DNA from: Tragulus kanchil
Lineage: Eukaryota; Chordata; Mammalia; Artiodactyla; Tragulidae
NCBI GenBank assembly: GCA_022376925.1
Contig: JAIOJX010000004.1
Location: 129,745,123-129,809,122, forward strand
DNA length: 64,000 nt
Direction of reading: 5' to 3'
The notes below the pieces were generated by a model. It was given only the letters and a program-made list of their open reading frames with translations, did not search any database and was not told the origin of the DNA. The translations under genes and the position numbers were made by a program. Shown piece after piece: positions 1 through 12,093 of the stretch; position 1 is the first letter of the stretch; each line of letters opens with the position of its first letter.

Positions 1-304
1 TTTATTTGGACATGATAGTGCCTGCTCCCTAATTCAGCTTATGAAATTGATTTGCTTATAAAACATTTACTACCGTCTGTGTTTTAAGGAATCATCCCCA
101 AACAATCATTTTATTAACAACAGAAACTTCCTTTGGTTTTTCATTTTTATTTCTTAATAAACATTTTTTGTTAGGGTTTAATTATTAATATATATGATCT
201 GATTTGTTTGGAAATGAAATATTTACCATATTCTGGGTTCACACTTATTAAAGAACAGCAGGAGTTTGCTCTACCCATGTTAGAATTGAACATATTTTTT
301 AAAA

Positions 305-472
305 TGAGGCTTCCCTTGTGGCTTAGTGGATAAGAACCCGTCTGCCAATGCAGGAGACAGGTTCGGGCCCTGATCCGGGAAGATCCCACATACCGCAGAG
401 CAGCTGAACCCACACATCAACAAAGACCCGGCACAGCCAAAAATAAATAAAAGTGTAAAAAAAAAAAAGAAT
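305..472 (+). mobile_element. CHR-2-type tRNA-derived SINE, internally deleted
   Basis: Head gaggcttcccttgtggctta, tRNA-like B-box region gttcgggccc, tail cagccaaaaataaataaa and an A run. Shorter than a full CHR-2. Also present in the duplicate at 1409-1576. Confidence 0.75.
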
Positions 473-477
473 GTATT

Positions 478-794
478 TCTTTTCAGCTGTGCTGGGTCTT
501 TGTTGCTGTGCACTTGTCTCTAGCAGCAGCCAGAGGGGCCTGCTCGCTAACTGTGGTGCTGAGGCTTCTCACTGCAGGGGCTTATCTTGCTGCGGAGCAT
601 GGCTCTAGGGCTGCATAGGTGAGTCGCAGGGGCTCAGTGGTTGTGGTACCTGGGCTCTCGGCGCAGGCTCAATGGTTGTGGCGCATGAGCTTAGCTGCTC
701 CATGGCATGTGGAATCTTCCCGGATCTGGGGTTGAACCCGTGTCTCCTGCACTGGCAGGTGGATTCATTACCACTGAGCCACCAGGGGACCCCC
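478..794 (-). mobile_element. CHR-2-type SINE, antisense, tail-to-tail with previous
   Basis: The reverse complement starts with a gttc-type tRNA head (ends ccaccaggggaccccc on + strand) and runs to ctgtgctgggtctttgttgc near 485. It lies directly against the oppositely oriented SINE at 305-472. Duplicate at 1582-1899. Confidence 0.75.
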
Positions 795-2346
795 GAATTG
801 AGCTTATTTTTTAACTCATGCTTTCCATAGTTTTCTTAAATCCATTCTGGATCATTACATTTAGTCCACGAAATAGATTTCAAAGCCAAATTACATTGTC
901 TGTACACCTAACCAGAGTGATCGCATAGGCCTCAAACCCAGATACTTCCAGGGACCAGGCATGTGAATGAACGTGTGGACTGGCCTGAGTTGTAGCGCCA
1001 TAGGGAGAGGGCATGGCTGGCAGGGCATCACTGTCCCTCAATTACGGCATTTAGATGGATAACTGTGCTGGTGACAGGCGTGGATGCAGCCAGACAGGCT
1101 TTGAGGTTTAAATTTAATGAAAACTTCCAGAAAACTTTTAAAGTAGAATTAAAAAGTATTCAGCTTATGGAATCTTTACCCGTCTGTGTTTTAAGGAATC
1201 ATCCCCAAACAATCATTTTATTAACAACAGAAACTTCCTTTGGTTTCATTTTATTTCTTAATAAACATTTTTTGTTAGGGTTTAATTATTAATATATATG
1301 ATCTGATTTGTTTGGAAATGAAATATTTACCATATTCTGGGTTCACACTTATTAAAGAACAGCAGGAGTTTGCTCTACCCATGTTAGAATTGAACATATT
1401 TTTTAAAATGAGGCTTCCCTTGTGGCTTAGTGGATAAGAACCCGTCTGCCAATGCAGGAGACAGGTTCGGGCCCTGATCCGGGAAGATCCCACATACCGC
1501 AGAGCAGCTGAACCCACACATCAACAAAGACCCGGCACAGCCAAAAATAAATAAAAGTGTAAAAAAAAAAAAGAATGTATTTCTTTTCAGCTGTGCTGGG
1601 TCTTTGTTGCTGTGCACTTGTCTCTAGCAGCAGCCAGAGGGGCCTGCTCGCTAACTGTGGTGCTGAGGCTTCTCACTGCAGGGGCTTATCTTGCTGCGGA
1701 GCATGGCTCTAGGGCTGCATAGGTGAGTCGCAGGGGCTCAGTGGTTGTGGTACCTGGGCTCTCGAGCGCAGGCTCAATGGTTGTGGCGCATGAGCTTAGC
1801 TGCTCCATGGCATGTGGAATCTTCCCGGATCTGGGGTTGAACCCGTGTCTCCTGCACTGGCAGGTGGATTCATTACCACTGAGCCACCAGGGGACCCCCG
1901 AATTGAGCTTATTTTTTAACTCATGCTTTCCATAGTTTTCTTAAATCCATTCTGGATCATTACATTTAGTCCACGAAATAGATTTCAAAGCCAAATTACA
2001 TTGTCTGTACACCTAACCAGAGTGATCGCATAGGCCTCAAACCCAGATACTTCCAGGGACCAGGCATGTGAATGAACGTGTGGACTGGCCTGAGTTGTAG
2101 CGCCATAGGGAGAGGGCATGGCTGGCAGGGCATCACTGTCCCTCAATTACGGCATTTAGATGGATAACTGTGCTGGTGACAGGCGTGGATGCAGCCAGAC
2201 AGGCTTTGAGGTTTAAATTTAATGAAAACTTCCAGAAAACTTTTAAAGTAGAATTAAAAAGTAGGATTAACGGACTCAGCTCATATAGATACCTCATTTG
2301 TTTTGTTCTTGGTTAATGTGTGCCTGTTATTTCTGTGCTTCCACAG

Positions 2347-2530
2347 TAGTGCCCAGATCTCTGCATGGAAAGAGAACTCTCCCTCAGCATCGAATAGAGT
2401 CACAGTTGCTTCACAAACACTTGGGCCAACAGCTGAGCCGACTCCAAGAAATGAACCCAGGGCTCAGTTATCACATGCTTCTGATTCTGTTAGGCAAATG
2501 CTCCAAGATGAAATGTTTAAATTAGTTCAG
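2347..2530 (+). CDS. CPLANE1: CPLANE1 internal exon (first in window), 184 nt
   Basis: This is an internal coding exon of a gene I recognise as CPLANE1, the ciliogenesis and planar polarity effector that works with INTU, FUZ, WDPCP and RSG1 at the ciliary base to help recruit intraflagellar transport components; human mutations cause Joubert and oral-facial-digital syndromes (family knowledge). Seen here: acceptor ttccacag before 2347, open frame ending MLQDEMFKLVQ, donor gtaagc at 2531. It enters needing one base to complete a codon and ends on a codon boundary, which fits the next exon. The peptide is polar, rich in Ser, Thr and Pro, and looks disordered. Upstream exons lie outside the window. 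The gene name is from memory; the exon structure is solid. Confidence 0.8.
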
Positions 2531-2939
2531 GTAAGCACTACTCCACTTAACCAAGTGATTCTACACAGGGTCTATATGTAAGGTTTTAGAACACAGAACA
2601 GACTCCCGGAGTCTGATGAGTTAGAATTAAATTGCAGGATTTCTCTGCTTTGAACGCTCGTCGTCTGTTATTCAGAAGTCCTAACCCTAGGGCCTAGAGT
2701 CTAGACTGAGTTCTAATGATTTCTCCTTACTACTGAGCTCTTTGGGATGTAGAGTCGCTCAAAGAAGTGAGGTGAGAGATAATCACACTAGACCAGCTGA
2801 CCCTACTCAAAGGTATCTGAAGTTGATTTTCTAGGTTGTTACAAGGCCCTGGTTTGAGATCCTTAGTCACACAGCAAATTCCCCTCATCTCTCTGTTTTA
2901 CATATGTTAGTGTACATATTTCCAATTACTTTCTCCATG

Positions 2940-5120
2940 CGTCCCATCCTCTCTTTCCTCCCCGCTCCTGCCCCATGTCCGTAAGTCTGGAGAACCTGCT
3001 TTAAAAAAAAAAACAAACAGAAAAGAAGTCCTGCAGGGTTTCCTTCTTGGCTTGTTTTAGAAAGTGCAAATCTTTCTGTTGGGCTTGAGAGGCCCAGACA
3101 GCTTCTGCCTTTCCTCTTTTCCCACCACACTCTCCCAAGTCTAGTGGTTCAGAGTGTGGGCCCTGAACCTTAGCCTCAGCATTATTTAGAACTTAGACAC
3201 ACAGATTCTCAGGCCCCCAGGCTGAACCAGTTGGAGTCAGAAACTGGGGATGGCGCTCTCAGCAGTGAGTGCGAGTCCTCAGGCGGCTCTGACGCCCTCT
3301 GCTGTTGGGGAGTGGCTGTGCTAGCCTCTTCTCATGGCCTCCAGTTTCCTGCTCCATCCACGCCAGAGTACGTACTAGTGATCCAGAAGCTCCTCTGCAC
3401 ATTGAAGTCACCTCGTCATCCTAAAAAATACCAGTCCTGGCTCACGTCCCCCCAGAGACTCTGGCTTTATTGGCCCAGGCTGTGACCTGGCCGTGGGGGT
3501 TGTCGCGGCCCCCAAGCGATGCTCTTGTCCCTGCTTTGTCAGCCACTGTGCCTCCTTCGCTTTGCCCTCCGTCAGCCCTCTCATCCTCACTCTTCACCTG
3601 TGTGCTGATCTCTGCCTTTTTGCTTTCCTGAAAAACCTGTTCGCACACCCATTTAGGAATTCTTCTTTCATTATCCTCACCCACAAAATACATACAGTTT
3701 CAGAAATTTAGGAAATCTAATTAACCCCACCCACTCCATCAGATCACTCCTTTATGATCCCTAGGGTATTTATGTTAACTGCTTTACAGTTGGTCTCAAG
3801 TCTCATCATGAGTTCAAACTCCTAGTTGACAGCTCCTAAAAGACAGGAAGCTTTCCTTTTCCTTTCTTTTTTTTTTTTTTAAATCTTTCCCAGGGGAGTT
3901 TGGAGAAGAATGAATACATGTATATGTATGGCTGAGCCCCTTCACTGGGCTGTTCACCTGAAACTATCACAAAACTGTTAATTGGCTGTACACCAATAAA
4001 AATGATTTTTAGTGTTTAAAAAAAATAGAAAATAACATATAATCTCCATCGTCCCATCCTCTCTTTCCTCCCGCTCCTGCCCCATGTCCGTAAGTCTGGA
4101 GAACCTGCTTTAAAAAAACAAACAGAAAAGAAGTCCTGCAGGGTTTCCTTCTTGGCTTGTTTTAGAAAGTGCAAATCTTTCTGTTGGGCTTGAGAGGCCC
4201 AGACAGCTTCTGCCTTTCCTCTTTTCCCACCACACTCTCCCAAGTCTAGTGGTTCAGAGTGTGGGCCCTGAACCTTAGCCTCAGCATTATTTAGAACTTA
4301 GACACACAGATTCTCAGGCCCCCAGGCTGAACCAGTTGGAGTCAGAAACTGGGGATGGCGCTCTCAGCAGTGAGTGCGAGTCCTCAGGCGGCTCTGACGC
4401 CCTCTGCTGTTGGGGAGTGGCTGTGCTAGCCTCTTCTCATGGCCTCCAGTTTCCTGCTCCATCCACCCCCAGAGTACGTACTAGTGATCCAGAAGCTCCT
4501 CTGCACATTGAAGTCACCTCGTCATCCTAAAAATACCAGTCCTGGCTCACGTCCCCCAGAGACTCTGGCTTTATTGGCCCAGGCTGTGACCTGGCCGTGG
4601 GGTTGTCGCGGCCCCCAAGCGATGCTCTTGTCCCTGCTTTGTCAGCCACTGTGCCTCCTTCGCTTTGCCCTCCGTCAGCCCTCTCATCCTCACTCTTCAC
4701 CTGTGTGCTGATCTCTGCCTTTTTGCTTTCCTGAAAAACCTGTTCGCACACCCATTTAGGAATTCTTCTTTCATTATCCTCACCCACAAAATACATACAG
4801 TTTCAGAAATTTAGGAAATCTAATTAACCCCACCCACTCCATCAGATCACTCCTTTATGATCCCTAGGGTATTTATGTTAACTGCTTTACAGTTGGTCTC
4901 AAGTCTCATCATGAGTTCAAACTCCTAGTTGACAGCTCCTAAAAGACAGGAAGCTTTCCTTTTCCTTTCTTTTTTTTTTTTTTAAATCTTTCCCAGGGGA
5001 GTTTGGAGAAGAATGAATACATGTATATGTATGGCTGAGCCCCTTCACTGGGCTGTTCACCTGAAACTATCACAAAACTGTTAATTGGCTGTACACCAAT
5101 AAAAATGATTTTTAGTGTTA
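2940..5120. repeat. Direct duplication 2 (2940-4018 / 4051-5120)
   Basis: Copies of 1.08 kb, offset 1,110 falling to 1,105 through homopolymer indels (for example runs of C and A around 3425-3455). Intronic, with an L1 3' end at the right side. The joint around 4025-4050 is a compressed version of 2910-2940. Confidence 0.93.
3895..4018 (+). mobile_element. Artiodactyl L1 3' end
   Basis: Sequence such as gtatggctgagcccc, cacctgaaactatcac and the closing ctgtacaccaataaaaatg matches the 3' end of ruminant L1 as I remember it. Only the last 125 nt are present. Duplicate at 4990-5118. Confidence 0.6.
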
Positions 5121-5280
5121 AAAAAATAAATAAATCTCTCCCAGCTGTTCTTCCTCCTTAGCACTTTGGGTCTGACATATAACTAAGATGGAAGTATGCC
5201 TGTTCTGGAATTCTCAGATAATTCTTTGGGTTCTTTTCATTCTGTTTTAAGATGTTTCTTTAATTTTTATTTTATTCTAG

Positions 5281-5574
5281 CTGCAACAGATCAACTTCAT
5301 GAGCCTAATGCAAATAGTTGGATCATCCTTCACTAACCTCCCAGACATCCATCAGCTTCTACAGCAGTCTCAGTCTGTGCGTTTGGTGGGAAGCCAAGAA
5401 TCACACCCCACACGAGGGAGTAACGAGGTGGGAGACACCAGTAGGAATCTGAAGGAGAATTTTCTCATTAAATCACAGCCCATGGGTGAGCACACCAGTG
5501 TGCCTGGCAAGAACAGCCCACACTGCTGTGAAGAGACTCGGCAATCTGGTGAAAACGGCAATGGAAACTTACAG
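5281..5574 (+). CDS. CPLANE1: CPLANE1 exon, 294 nt, phase 0-0
   Basis: The exon follows a pyrimidine-rich acceptor (tttattctag) and ends at acag|gtaatg. It encodes exactly 98 codons, starting LQQINFMSLMQIVGSSFTNL and ending ENGNGNLQ. Being symmetrical (phase 0 on both sides), it could be skipped without a frameshift. The first 35 residues are hydrophobic and Gln-rich, perhaps a helix; the rest is polar and probably disordered. No catalytic motif is visible, as expected for a scaffold-like ciliary protein. Confidence 0.82.
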
Positions 5575-5756
5575 GTAATGCATTTGAATTTACCATGGAA
5601 GTTTTCATACTCGTTCAGTTGTTTGTTATTTGAGTAAATAAGTTATTTAGTAGTTACTCTATTCCACCCACGTCAAAGCATATTGAATATTATTTACCAA
5701 ATAAGCAGTTGGTAATATATTTTAAAATTATGTAATATATTTTTTTTCTCTTCCAG

Positions 5757-6536
5757 AGTGTTCCACATGAGAATGTTCCTTTTTGTCAGTCAGAAGTCCA
5801 GCCCCAGAGGAGAGGACTGCCTCCAGAACCTCACAGCTTCCCAGCCACGGCTTTGCCTCTAGCACCTGCTGGGATCACTCGCCTCCACCTTTTGTCTACG
5901 TCTTCTGCCATTCCAGAGACACCTAAACTTATCCCTGCTGCAAAAGCTTCTAGACCTGGTGATGGCTTCCCTTTGCTTCACTTTCAGCCTAAGCCTGAAT
6001 TTAAGCCCCTTTCCTTCCAGACAGGAAGAGTTCCACAAGCTTCCTTTAGTCCTCCACCAGAGCCAAGAGAGGCTTGGGGATTATCTGATTTCTTCCAGCC
6101 TCCTTTGCCCAAGACAGCAAAGGACAGTACTTCAGTGCCCCATTTGAATTTGAGCCCGCCTAATATCGAGGGCATAAAAAAAGCAGTTGAGCAAAAGAAA
6201 TGGGCAGAAACACTCATGACAGAAATCCCTAAGCATGTGAACTTGGATCAGTATGTTGGACAAGAAAACTTGACACCTCAACAGGAATCTGCAACATCTA
6301 TAAAACCAGAACAGCATCGGAAAGTGTTGGATGCTAAACCAGGGCCCTTTCAGATACCGCCTCAGAATCCCTTTGGACTTCCTTTATTGCACATGAAACT
6401 TCAGCCTCCGCGTGTGTTCTCCTTTGACTCGAGAGCATCGGTTACAGTTCCCTCCATGCCTACTAGAGCTGCAGCCGAAGAGAGAGAGTGCCTGAGACTG
6501 TCACTCCTTCACTCCTGTCTAGGCCCAGGAACTATG
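5757..6536 (+). CDS. CPLANE1: CPLANE1 large exon, 780 nt, phase 0-0
   Basis: This is the largest exon in the window: 260 codons between acceptor ctcttccag and donor gtaatg at 6537. The product is Pro/Ser-rich and low in secondary structure (for example PKLIPAAKASRPGDGFPLLH and FSPPPEPREAWG), with a more ordered helix-like stretch GIKKAVEQKKWAETLMTEIP about 140 residues in. It is symmetrical, so skipping keeps the frame. It lies in one of the few parts of the window not hit by a duplication. The combination LLHFQPKPEFKPL was the main cue for naming CPLANE1. The exon call is very firm, the gene name somewhat less so. Confidence 0.88.
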
Positions 6537-6630
6537 GTAATGATTTTTGCAGAGGGATACAAAAGCATATTCCAGCATTTTTTGTAACGTAAATGTACCC
6601 TCAGTGTAAATCTCTAATACATCTGTGTGG

Positions 6631-6922
6631 GTTTTTTTTAAGATTTATTTATTTATTTTGGTGGGGGTGGGGTGGGGAGGGAGGGGAGCAGGCGGGCCAC
6701 TTCTATTGGTCTTTCATTTGTCCATTTTCATCCGTCTTTGTTCTTTGGCCCGCGTGGGCCTCCCATCGCGGTGGCCTCTGTTGTCGCAGAGCTCCGGCTC
6801 GGTAATTGGACACATGGGTCCAGCCGCTCCGCGGCACGTGGGATCTTCCCAGGCCAGGGATCGAACTGGTGCCTCTTGCACTGCAAGGTGGTGTCCTTAC
6901 CCACTGGACCACCAGGGAAGCC
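6631..6922 (-). mobile_element. GC-rich long SINE (CHR-derived subfamily), copy 1
   Basis: Antisense insertion: T-rich tail (aagatttatttatttatttt), a G-rich block, then the body and the tRNA head ending cactggaccaccagggaagc. It shares the whole arrangement with eight other insertions in the window. Confidence 0.8.
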
Positions 6923-6953
6923 CTGTTTTTTTTTTTTAATAATGCTTCTGTTA

Positions 6954-9176
6954 TTGAAAATAACATACAAACTTTGATTTAAAATAATTTGGGTATCTTA
7001 AAGGTTTTAGCTCTTTCTTATACATCAGTACCAGAATTTTCTAGACTCTTTCATAAATATTTCTGAGACCCTGCTCAGAGAAGAAATAGGAGGTAAAATA
7101 AAATGACTGTTATTCTTGTTTGTTTGTATAGGGGAGTGTATGTGTGTGTGTATTTGTCTGTTTCTGTCTAGAGTGAGAGAGCATTCTTGAGGGCCTGCAA
7201 TTGTAATGAGTCCCTTCTAATCTATTGCCGGTTAAAACTATTAAGTAGACTCTGATCTATTTATTTATTTTTGGCTATTCTGGGTTTTCACTGTTGACAA
7301 AGGCTCTTCTCTAGTTGCAGGGAGTGGGGGCTACTCTCTAGTTGAGGCGAGCAGGCTTCTTGTTGCAGTGACTTCTCTTGTTGTGGAACTCAGGCTCTAG
7401 GGCACACGGACTTCAGTAGTGGTACATGGGCTCAAGAGTTGAGGCTCCAAGGCTCTAGAGCACAGGCTCCATAGTTGTGGCTCACGGGCTTAGTTGGTCC
7501 ACAGCATATGTGATCTTCGGATCAGGGATCGAACCCATGTCTCCTGCACTGGCAGGTGAACTCTTCACCACTGAGCTACCAGGGAAGGCCCTAGGCTCAA
7601 ATCTGTAAGTAGTTTTACATATTAAAAATTGGTTTCTTTTTTAAAGTACTTAAAATACAAAGATTAAATCTTTAAACCCCACAGTCCTCTTTAAATTTGT
7701 AACCTTTGATTAGTGAGATTCAGTCTGTTTAGATGCTAGTTAAGTCAATATAATTGAGTAATTGAGAACTCATTCTCTGGTATCCTAAGATTTGAGAACA
7801 GTACTAGAAAAGACATGGTCATTGCTTAGAAAAAGAACTTGTCATGTGTCTCTTTCTGCTGATCATATTATGAACAGAAAGGAAAGAATCAAAGGAGTGG
7901 AGAAGTGTACATTTTGGGAAGGTTTTGAAGACATGTTTTTAAACTAGAGAGAATAGTATAATAGAAAAGCATTTTCTGGTTTTTCAAATGCAGATTCCTG
8001 GTGAGGTGTCGAGTTTTCTTGTCCAAGGTATACCGTCACCCAGCCTCAGTCATTCCAGCCTCAGTCATTCCCGTTGAAAATAACATACAAACTTTGATTT
8101 AAAATAATTTGGGTATCTTAAAGGTTTTAGCTCTTTCTTATACATCAGTACCAGAATTTTCTAGACTCTTTCATAAATATTTCTGAGACCCTGCTCAGAG
8201 AAGAAATAGGAGGTAAAATAAAATGACTGTTATTCTTGTTTGTTTGTATAGGGGAGTGTATGTGTGTGTGTATTTGTCTGTTTCTGTCTAGAGTGAGAGA
8301 GCATTCTTGAGGGCCTGCAATTGTAATGAGTCCCTTCTAATCTATTGCCGGTTAAAACTATTAAGTAGACTCTGATCTATTTATTTATTTTTGGCTATTC
8401 TGGGTTTTCACTGTTGACAAAGGCTCTTCTCTAGTTGCAGGGAGTGGGGGCTACTCTCTAGTTGAGGCGAGCAGGCTTCTTGTTGCAGTGACTTCTCTTG
8501 TTGTGGAACTCAGGCTCTAGGGCACACGGACTTCAGTAGTGGTACATGGGCTCAAGAGTTGAGGCTCCAAGGCTCTAGAGCACAGGCTCCATAGTTGTGG
8601 CTCACGGGCTTAGTTGGTCCACAGCATATGTGATCTTCGCGGATCAGGGATCGAACCCATGTCTCCTGCACTGGCAGGTGAACTCTTCACCACTGAGCTA
8701 CCAGGGAAGGCCCTAGGCTCAAATCTGTAAGTAGTTTTACATATTAAAAATTGGTTTCTTTTTTAAAGTACTTAAAATACAAAGATTAAATCTTTAAACC
8801 CCACAGTCCTCTTTAAATTTGTAACCTTTGATTAGTGAGATTCAGTCTGTTTAGATGCTAGTTAAGTCAATATAATTGAGTAATTGAGAACTCATTCTCT
8901 GGTATCCTAAGATTTGAGAACAGTACTAGAAAAGACATGGTCATTGCTTAGAAAAAGAACTTGTCATGTGTCTCTTTCTGCTGATCATATTATGAACAGA
9001 AAGGAAAGAATCAAAGGAGTGGAGAAGTGTACATTTTGGGAAGGTTTTGAAGACATGTTTTTAAACTAGAGAGAATAGTATAATAGAAAAGCATTTTCTG
9101 GTTTTTCAAATGCAGATTCCTGGTGAGGTGTCGAGTTTTCTTGTCCAAGGTATACCGTCACCCAGCCTCAGTCATT
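6954..9176. repeat. Direct duplication 3 (6954-8054 / 8074-9176)
   Basis: Copies of 1.10 kb, offset 1,120. Intronic, with one CHR-2 SINE each. Copy two has cttcgcggatc where copy one has cttcggatc. The joint repeats ccagcctcagtcatt. Confidence 0.93.
7256..7592 (-). mobile_element. CHR-2-type SINE, antisense, full length
   Basis: From ttatttatttttggctattc to ccactgagctaccagggaag. Typical internal pattern of repeated ggctctagggcac / gggcttcagtag units. Duplicate at 8376-8714. Confidence 0.8.
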
Positions 9177-9577
9177 GTCAGCACATTGCTAATCTGTTCC
9201 ATCCATAATCTCCACCCATGTGCATCCTCCCAGTTTCCAATAATTTTAAATCCAGGCTAGACATTATGTAACTTAATTTATAATTGGAAGAAGAAGGATT
9301 CTCAGTATGAAAAAGAAATTTAAGATGAGAACTTCTAGCAAAATTTCTGAAATAAAATGCTGAGTAGAAATATTCAGAAAAGATCTTCTAAAATCATTTA
9401 TATTTTAAGATCTGGATACTTATCTTACCAGTCCAAATCAGTTTGTTATCTTTGATGTGTTCTATCGCTCGAGCGTTTTATTTTAATTTAAACAAATGTT
9501 TTTCTGAGTCTTTATTAATATATTACCTAATTGAAGTTTGTAATTTAAAATTACTGTGCCTTGTTTCTTTCCTATAG

Positions 9578-9744
9578 TACCAAAACCCACAACTTATCCC
9601 ACTTGAAAACCTCATTGCACTTAAACAAAGGCAACAGAGATTAACACATAACTTCTTTGAACAAGGCGATCCTGGACAGCTCCATCTTCTAAAGGTCAAA
9701 GTCAAATCATCTGAATTGAGGCGAGGGAAGGACAGTAAAAAAAG
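9578..9744 (+). CDS. CPLANE1: CPLANE1 exon with GC donor, 167 nt
   Basis: The exon starts after tttcctatag with YQNPQLIPLENLIALKQRQQ and ends SSELRRGKDSKK plus two bases. The donor reads aaaag|gcaagt, a textbook GC-type donor. The only nearby GT (9735) would end the exon in the wrong phase for the next exon, whereas the GC site leaves AG, completed by A at 11964 to give Arg. The product is basic and Gln-rich, probably helical. A truncated duplicate lies at 10715-10855. Confidence 0.82.
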
Positions 9745-11821
9745 GCAAGTTTTAAGTGGAATTTTATTTGAGCACATACCTGCAAACATACCTACAATTT
9801 TATAATTAGTGACAGTGATATAGTTATATAGGTGGAAGTTACCTGGTTCAGCCTCTCAGCCTGTACACAATTGCACATTGAATGTCCTTGTCAAGTGTCA
9901 TGCATTTGAACATATCCTGTGATGAGAAAGTTCCTAGAATGTGAGAGATAAATGCCAATATTTTTTATATCTTATTAAGGAATTCTTTTCTGCTGTTCAG
10001 TAGGCTGAAGGTTTCTTTTTCCATTTTTCTGCAACAGGATGAGCAGTCCTCTTTTCCAGCAAGTATTTGGTATCACAGAATATTTCATATGCTGTTCAAT
10101 ACACTGAAGTAACATCTATTGTTATTTGTTTCCCATATCTTCCAGACTCATATACAGAGCACAGTGATGTGAATTGTTTCAGGCCACTATGAAATGTGCA
10201 TGTGAAAAAGCAAGGCCCTGCCTTCTCATGAAGAGCATTAATGGATGTTCAAGACACATATTGACTGATAGATTATTATTTAGTCTAGAAAATATTTTTA
10301 AATTTTCATGTGTAGCAGACTCTAAAATCTACTCCCAGACCTCTCTTACCAGAAAGGGTTCTTTCTTCCATTTTTTTCTAGGTGATCCCTCTTCCGAGTA
10401 AGTTCTCCCTATAACTTTTTGGGCCCCCCTTCCTCCTTGCTGGGATTCCCTCCTTGCAGAGGAGCCTGAGTTTGCCTAACGTCTTTACGTAGGTGAATGG
10501 AGGTATCTGATATGATTTCCAGGGCCAGCGTCACATTTGCAGAGAAAAGAATCTGAAAGTTACCTAAAACATCTCCCTCTACTCTGAGTTTCCCATGACT
10601 AACACAGAGAAGTCCGTTCAGTAATAGAGGAACTAGAAATGACTTTCATATGTCCCCGACTTCTGCTTATATTTGCTTGTATTTTAACAGAATATCTTGC
10701 TAGTTTAATACCCACTTTGAAAACCTCATTGCACAACAAAGGCAACAGAGATTAACACATAACTTCTTTGAACAAGGCGATCCTGGACAGCTCCATCTTC
10801 TAAAGGTCAAAGTCAAATCATCTGAATTGAGGCGAGGGAAGGACAGTAAAAAAAGGCAAGTTTTAAGTGGAATTTTATTTGAGCACATACCTGCAAACAT
10901 ACCTACAATTTTATAATTAGTGACAGTGATATAGTTATATAGGTGGAAGTTACCTGGTTCAGCCTCTCAGCCTGTACACAATTGCACATTGAATGTCCTT
11001 GTCAAGTGTCATGCATTTGAACATATCCTGTGATGAGAAAGTTCCTAGAATGTGAGAGATAAATGCCAATATTTTTTATATCTTATTAAGGAATTCTTTT
11101 CTGCTGTTCAGTAGGCTGAAGGTTTCTTTTTCCATTTTTCTGCAACAGGATGAGCAGTCCTCTTTTCCAGCAAGTATTTGGTATCACAGAATATTTCATA
11201 TGCTGTTCAATACACTGAAGTAACATCTATTGTTATTTGTTTCCCATATCTTCCAGACTCATATACAGAGCACAGTGATGTGAATTGTTTCAGGCCACTA
11301 TGAAATGTGCATGTGAAAAAGCAAGGCCCTGCCTTCTCATGAAGAGCATTAATGGATGTTCAAGACACATATTGACTGATAGATTATTATTTAGTCTAGA
11401 AAATATTTTTAAATTTTCATGTGTAGCAGACTCTAAAATCTACTCCCAGACCTCTCTTACCAGAAAGGGTTCTTTCTTCCATTTTTTTCTAGGTGATCCC
11501 TCTTCCGAGTAAGTTCTCCCTATAACTTTTTGGGCCCCCCTTCCTCCTTGCTGGGATTCCCTCCTTGCAGAGGAGCCTGAGTTTGCCTAACGTCTTTACG
11601 TAGGTGAATGGAGGTATCTGATATGATTTCCAGGGCCAGCGTCACATTTGCAGAGAAAAGAATCTGAAAGTTACCTAAAACATCTCCCTCTACTCTGAGT
11701 TTCCCATGACTAACACAGAGAAGTCCGTTCAGTAATAGAGGAACTAGAAATGACTTTCATATGTCCCCGACTTCTGCTTATATTTGCTTGTATTTTAACA
11801 GAATATCTTGCTAGTTTAATA
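9598..11821. repeat. Direct duplication 4 (9598-10710 / 10711-11821)
   Basis: Copies of 1.11 kb, offset 1,111. The left boundary falls inside the coding exon 9578-9744, so copy two starts mid-exon. Confidence 0.93.
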
Positions 11822-11963
11822 GTTTACTGACATAACTTTTGATAAATTGAAAATAATTCCTTGACATAATTTTCATAACTGTCTCCCCATATAACATGAT
11901 ACAAATGAAAAACCGAGGTTACTTAAATAGTAAGAATATACTTTCCACTGTGATTTCTAACAG
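9745..11963 (+). other. CPLANE1: Intron with GC donor
   Basis: Apart from the duplicated exon fragment, this intron shows no recognisable repeat or gene. It is AT-rich, with short C-rich patches near 10420-10460. After collapsing the duplication it would be about 1.1 kb. Confidence 0.6.
10715..10855 (+). pseudogene. Truncated duplicate of exon 9578-9744
   Basis: This is a second copy of the preceding exon, offset by 1,111 nt. Its 5' part and acceptor are missing because the duplication joint falls inside the exon, and it lacks five bases near the joint (gcacaacaaagg against gcacttaaacaaagg). The GC donor is retained. It could not be spliced normally. I take it as an assembly duplicate, not an exon. 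Confidence 0.85.
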
Positions 11964-12093
11964 ACAAAGACGACGAGCGGAAAAAGAATCACAAGAAAAA
12001 AGATCGGAGAAACTAAGGAGTAAACCAAGTGTGACTTTCCTGCCAGAGGATATCGTCACTAATGATGAGTCAGAACCAGCTGTGAAACCCAAG
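11964..12093 (+). CDS. CPLANE1: CPLANE1 exon, 130 nt, basic helix
   Basis: The acceptor tttctaacag precedes 11964 and the donor gtatag follows 12093. The exon enters in phase 2 and exits in phase 0. It continues the basic stretch begun in the previous exon: RQRRRAEKESQEKRSEKLRS, then KPSVTFLPEDIVTNDESEP. The joined Arg/Lys/Glu-rich run is a probable single helix or coiled coil and could also act as a nuclear localisation signal (inference). Because 130 is not a multiple of three, the duplicate at 13089-13218 would break the frame if both were spliced in. Confidence 0.86.

Larger units (their letters stand above)
72..2263. repeat. Direct duplication 1 (72-1158 / 1179-2263)
   Basis: Two copies of about 1.09 kb, offset about 1,105 nt, nearly identical. 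They hold only intron and two SINEs. The joint 1159-1179 (ttcagcttatggaatc) is a shortened version of the true sequence at 34-71. Small indels distinguish the copies, including ctcggcgc against ctcgagcgc. Confidence 0.93.

Noticed and set aside
9735..9740. GT donor at 9735 instead of the GC donor
   Set aside because: It would leave phase 1 where the next exon needs phase 2.
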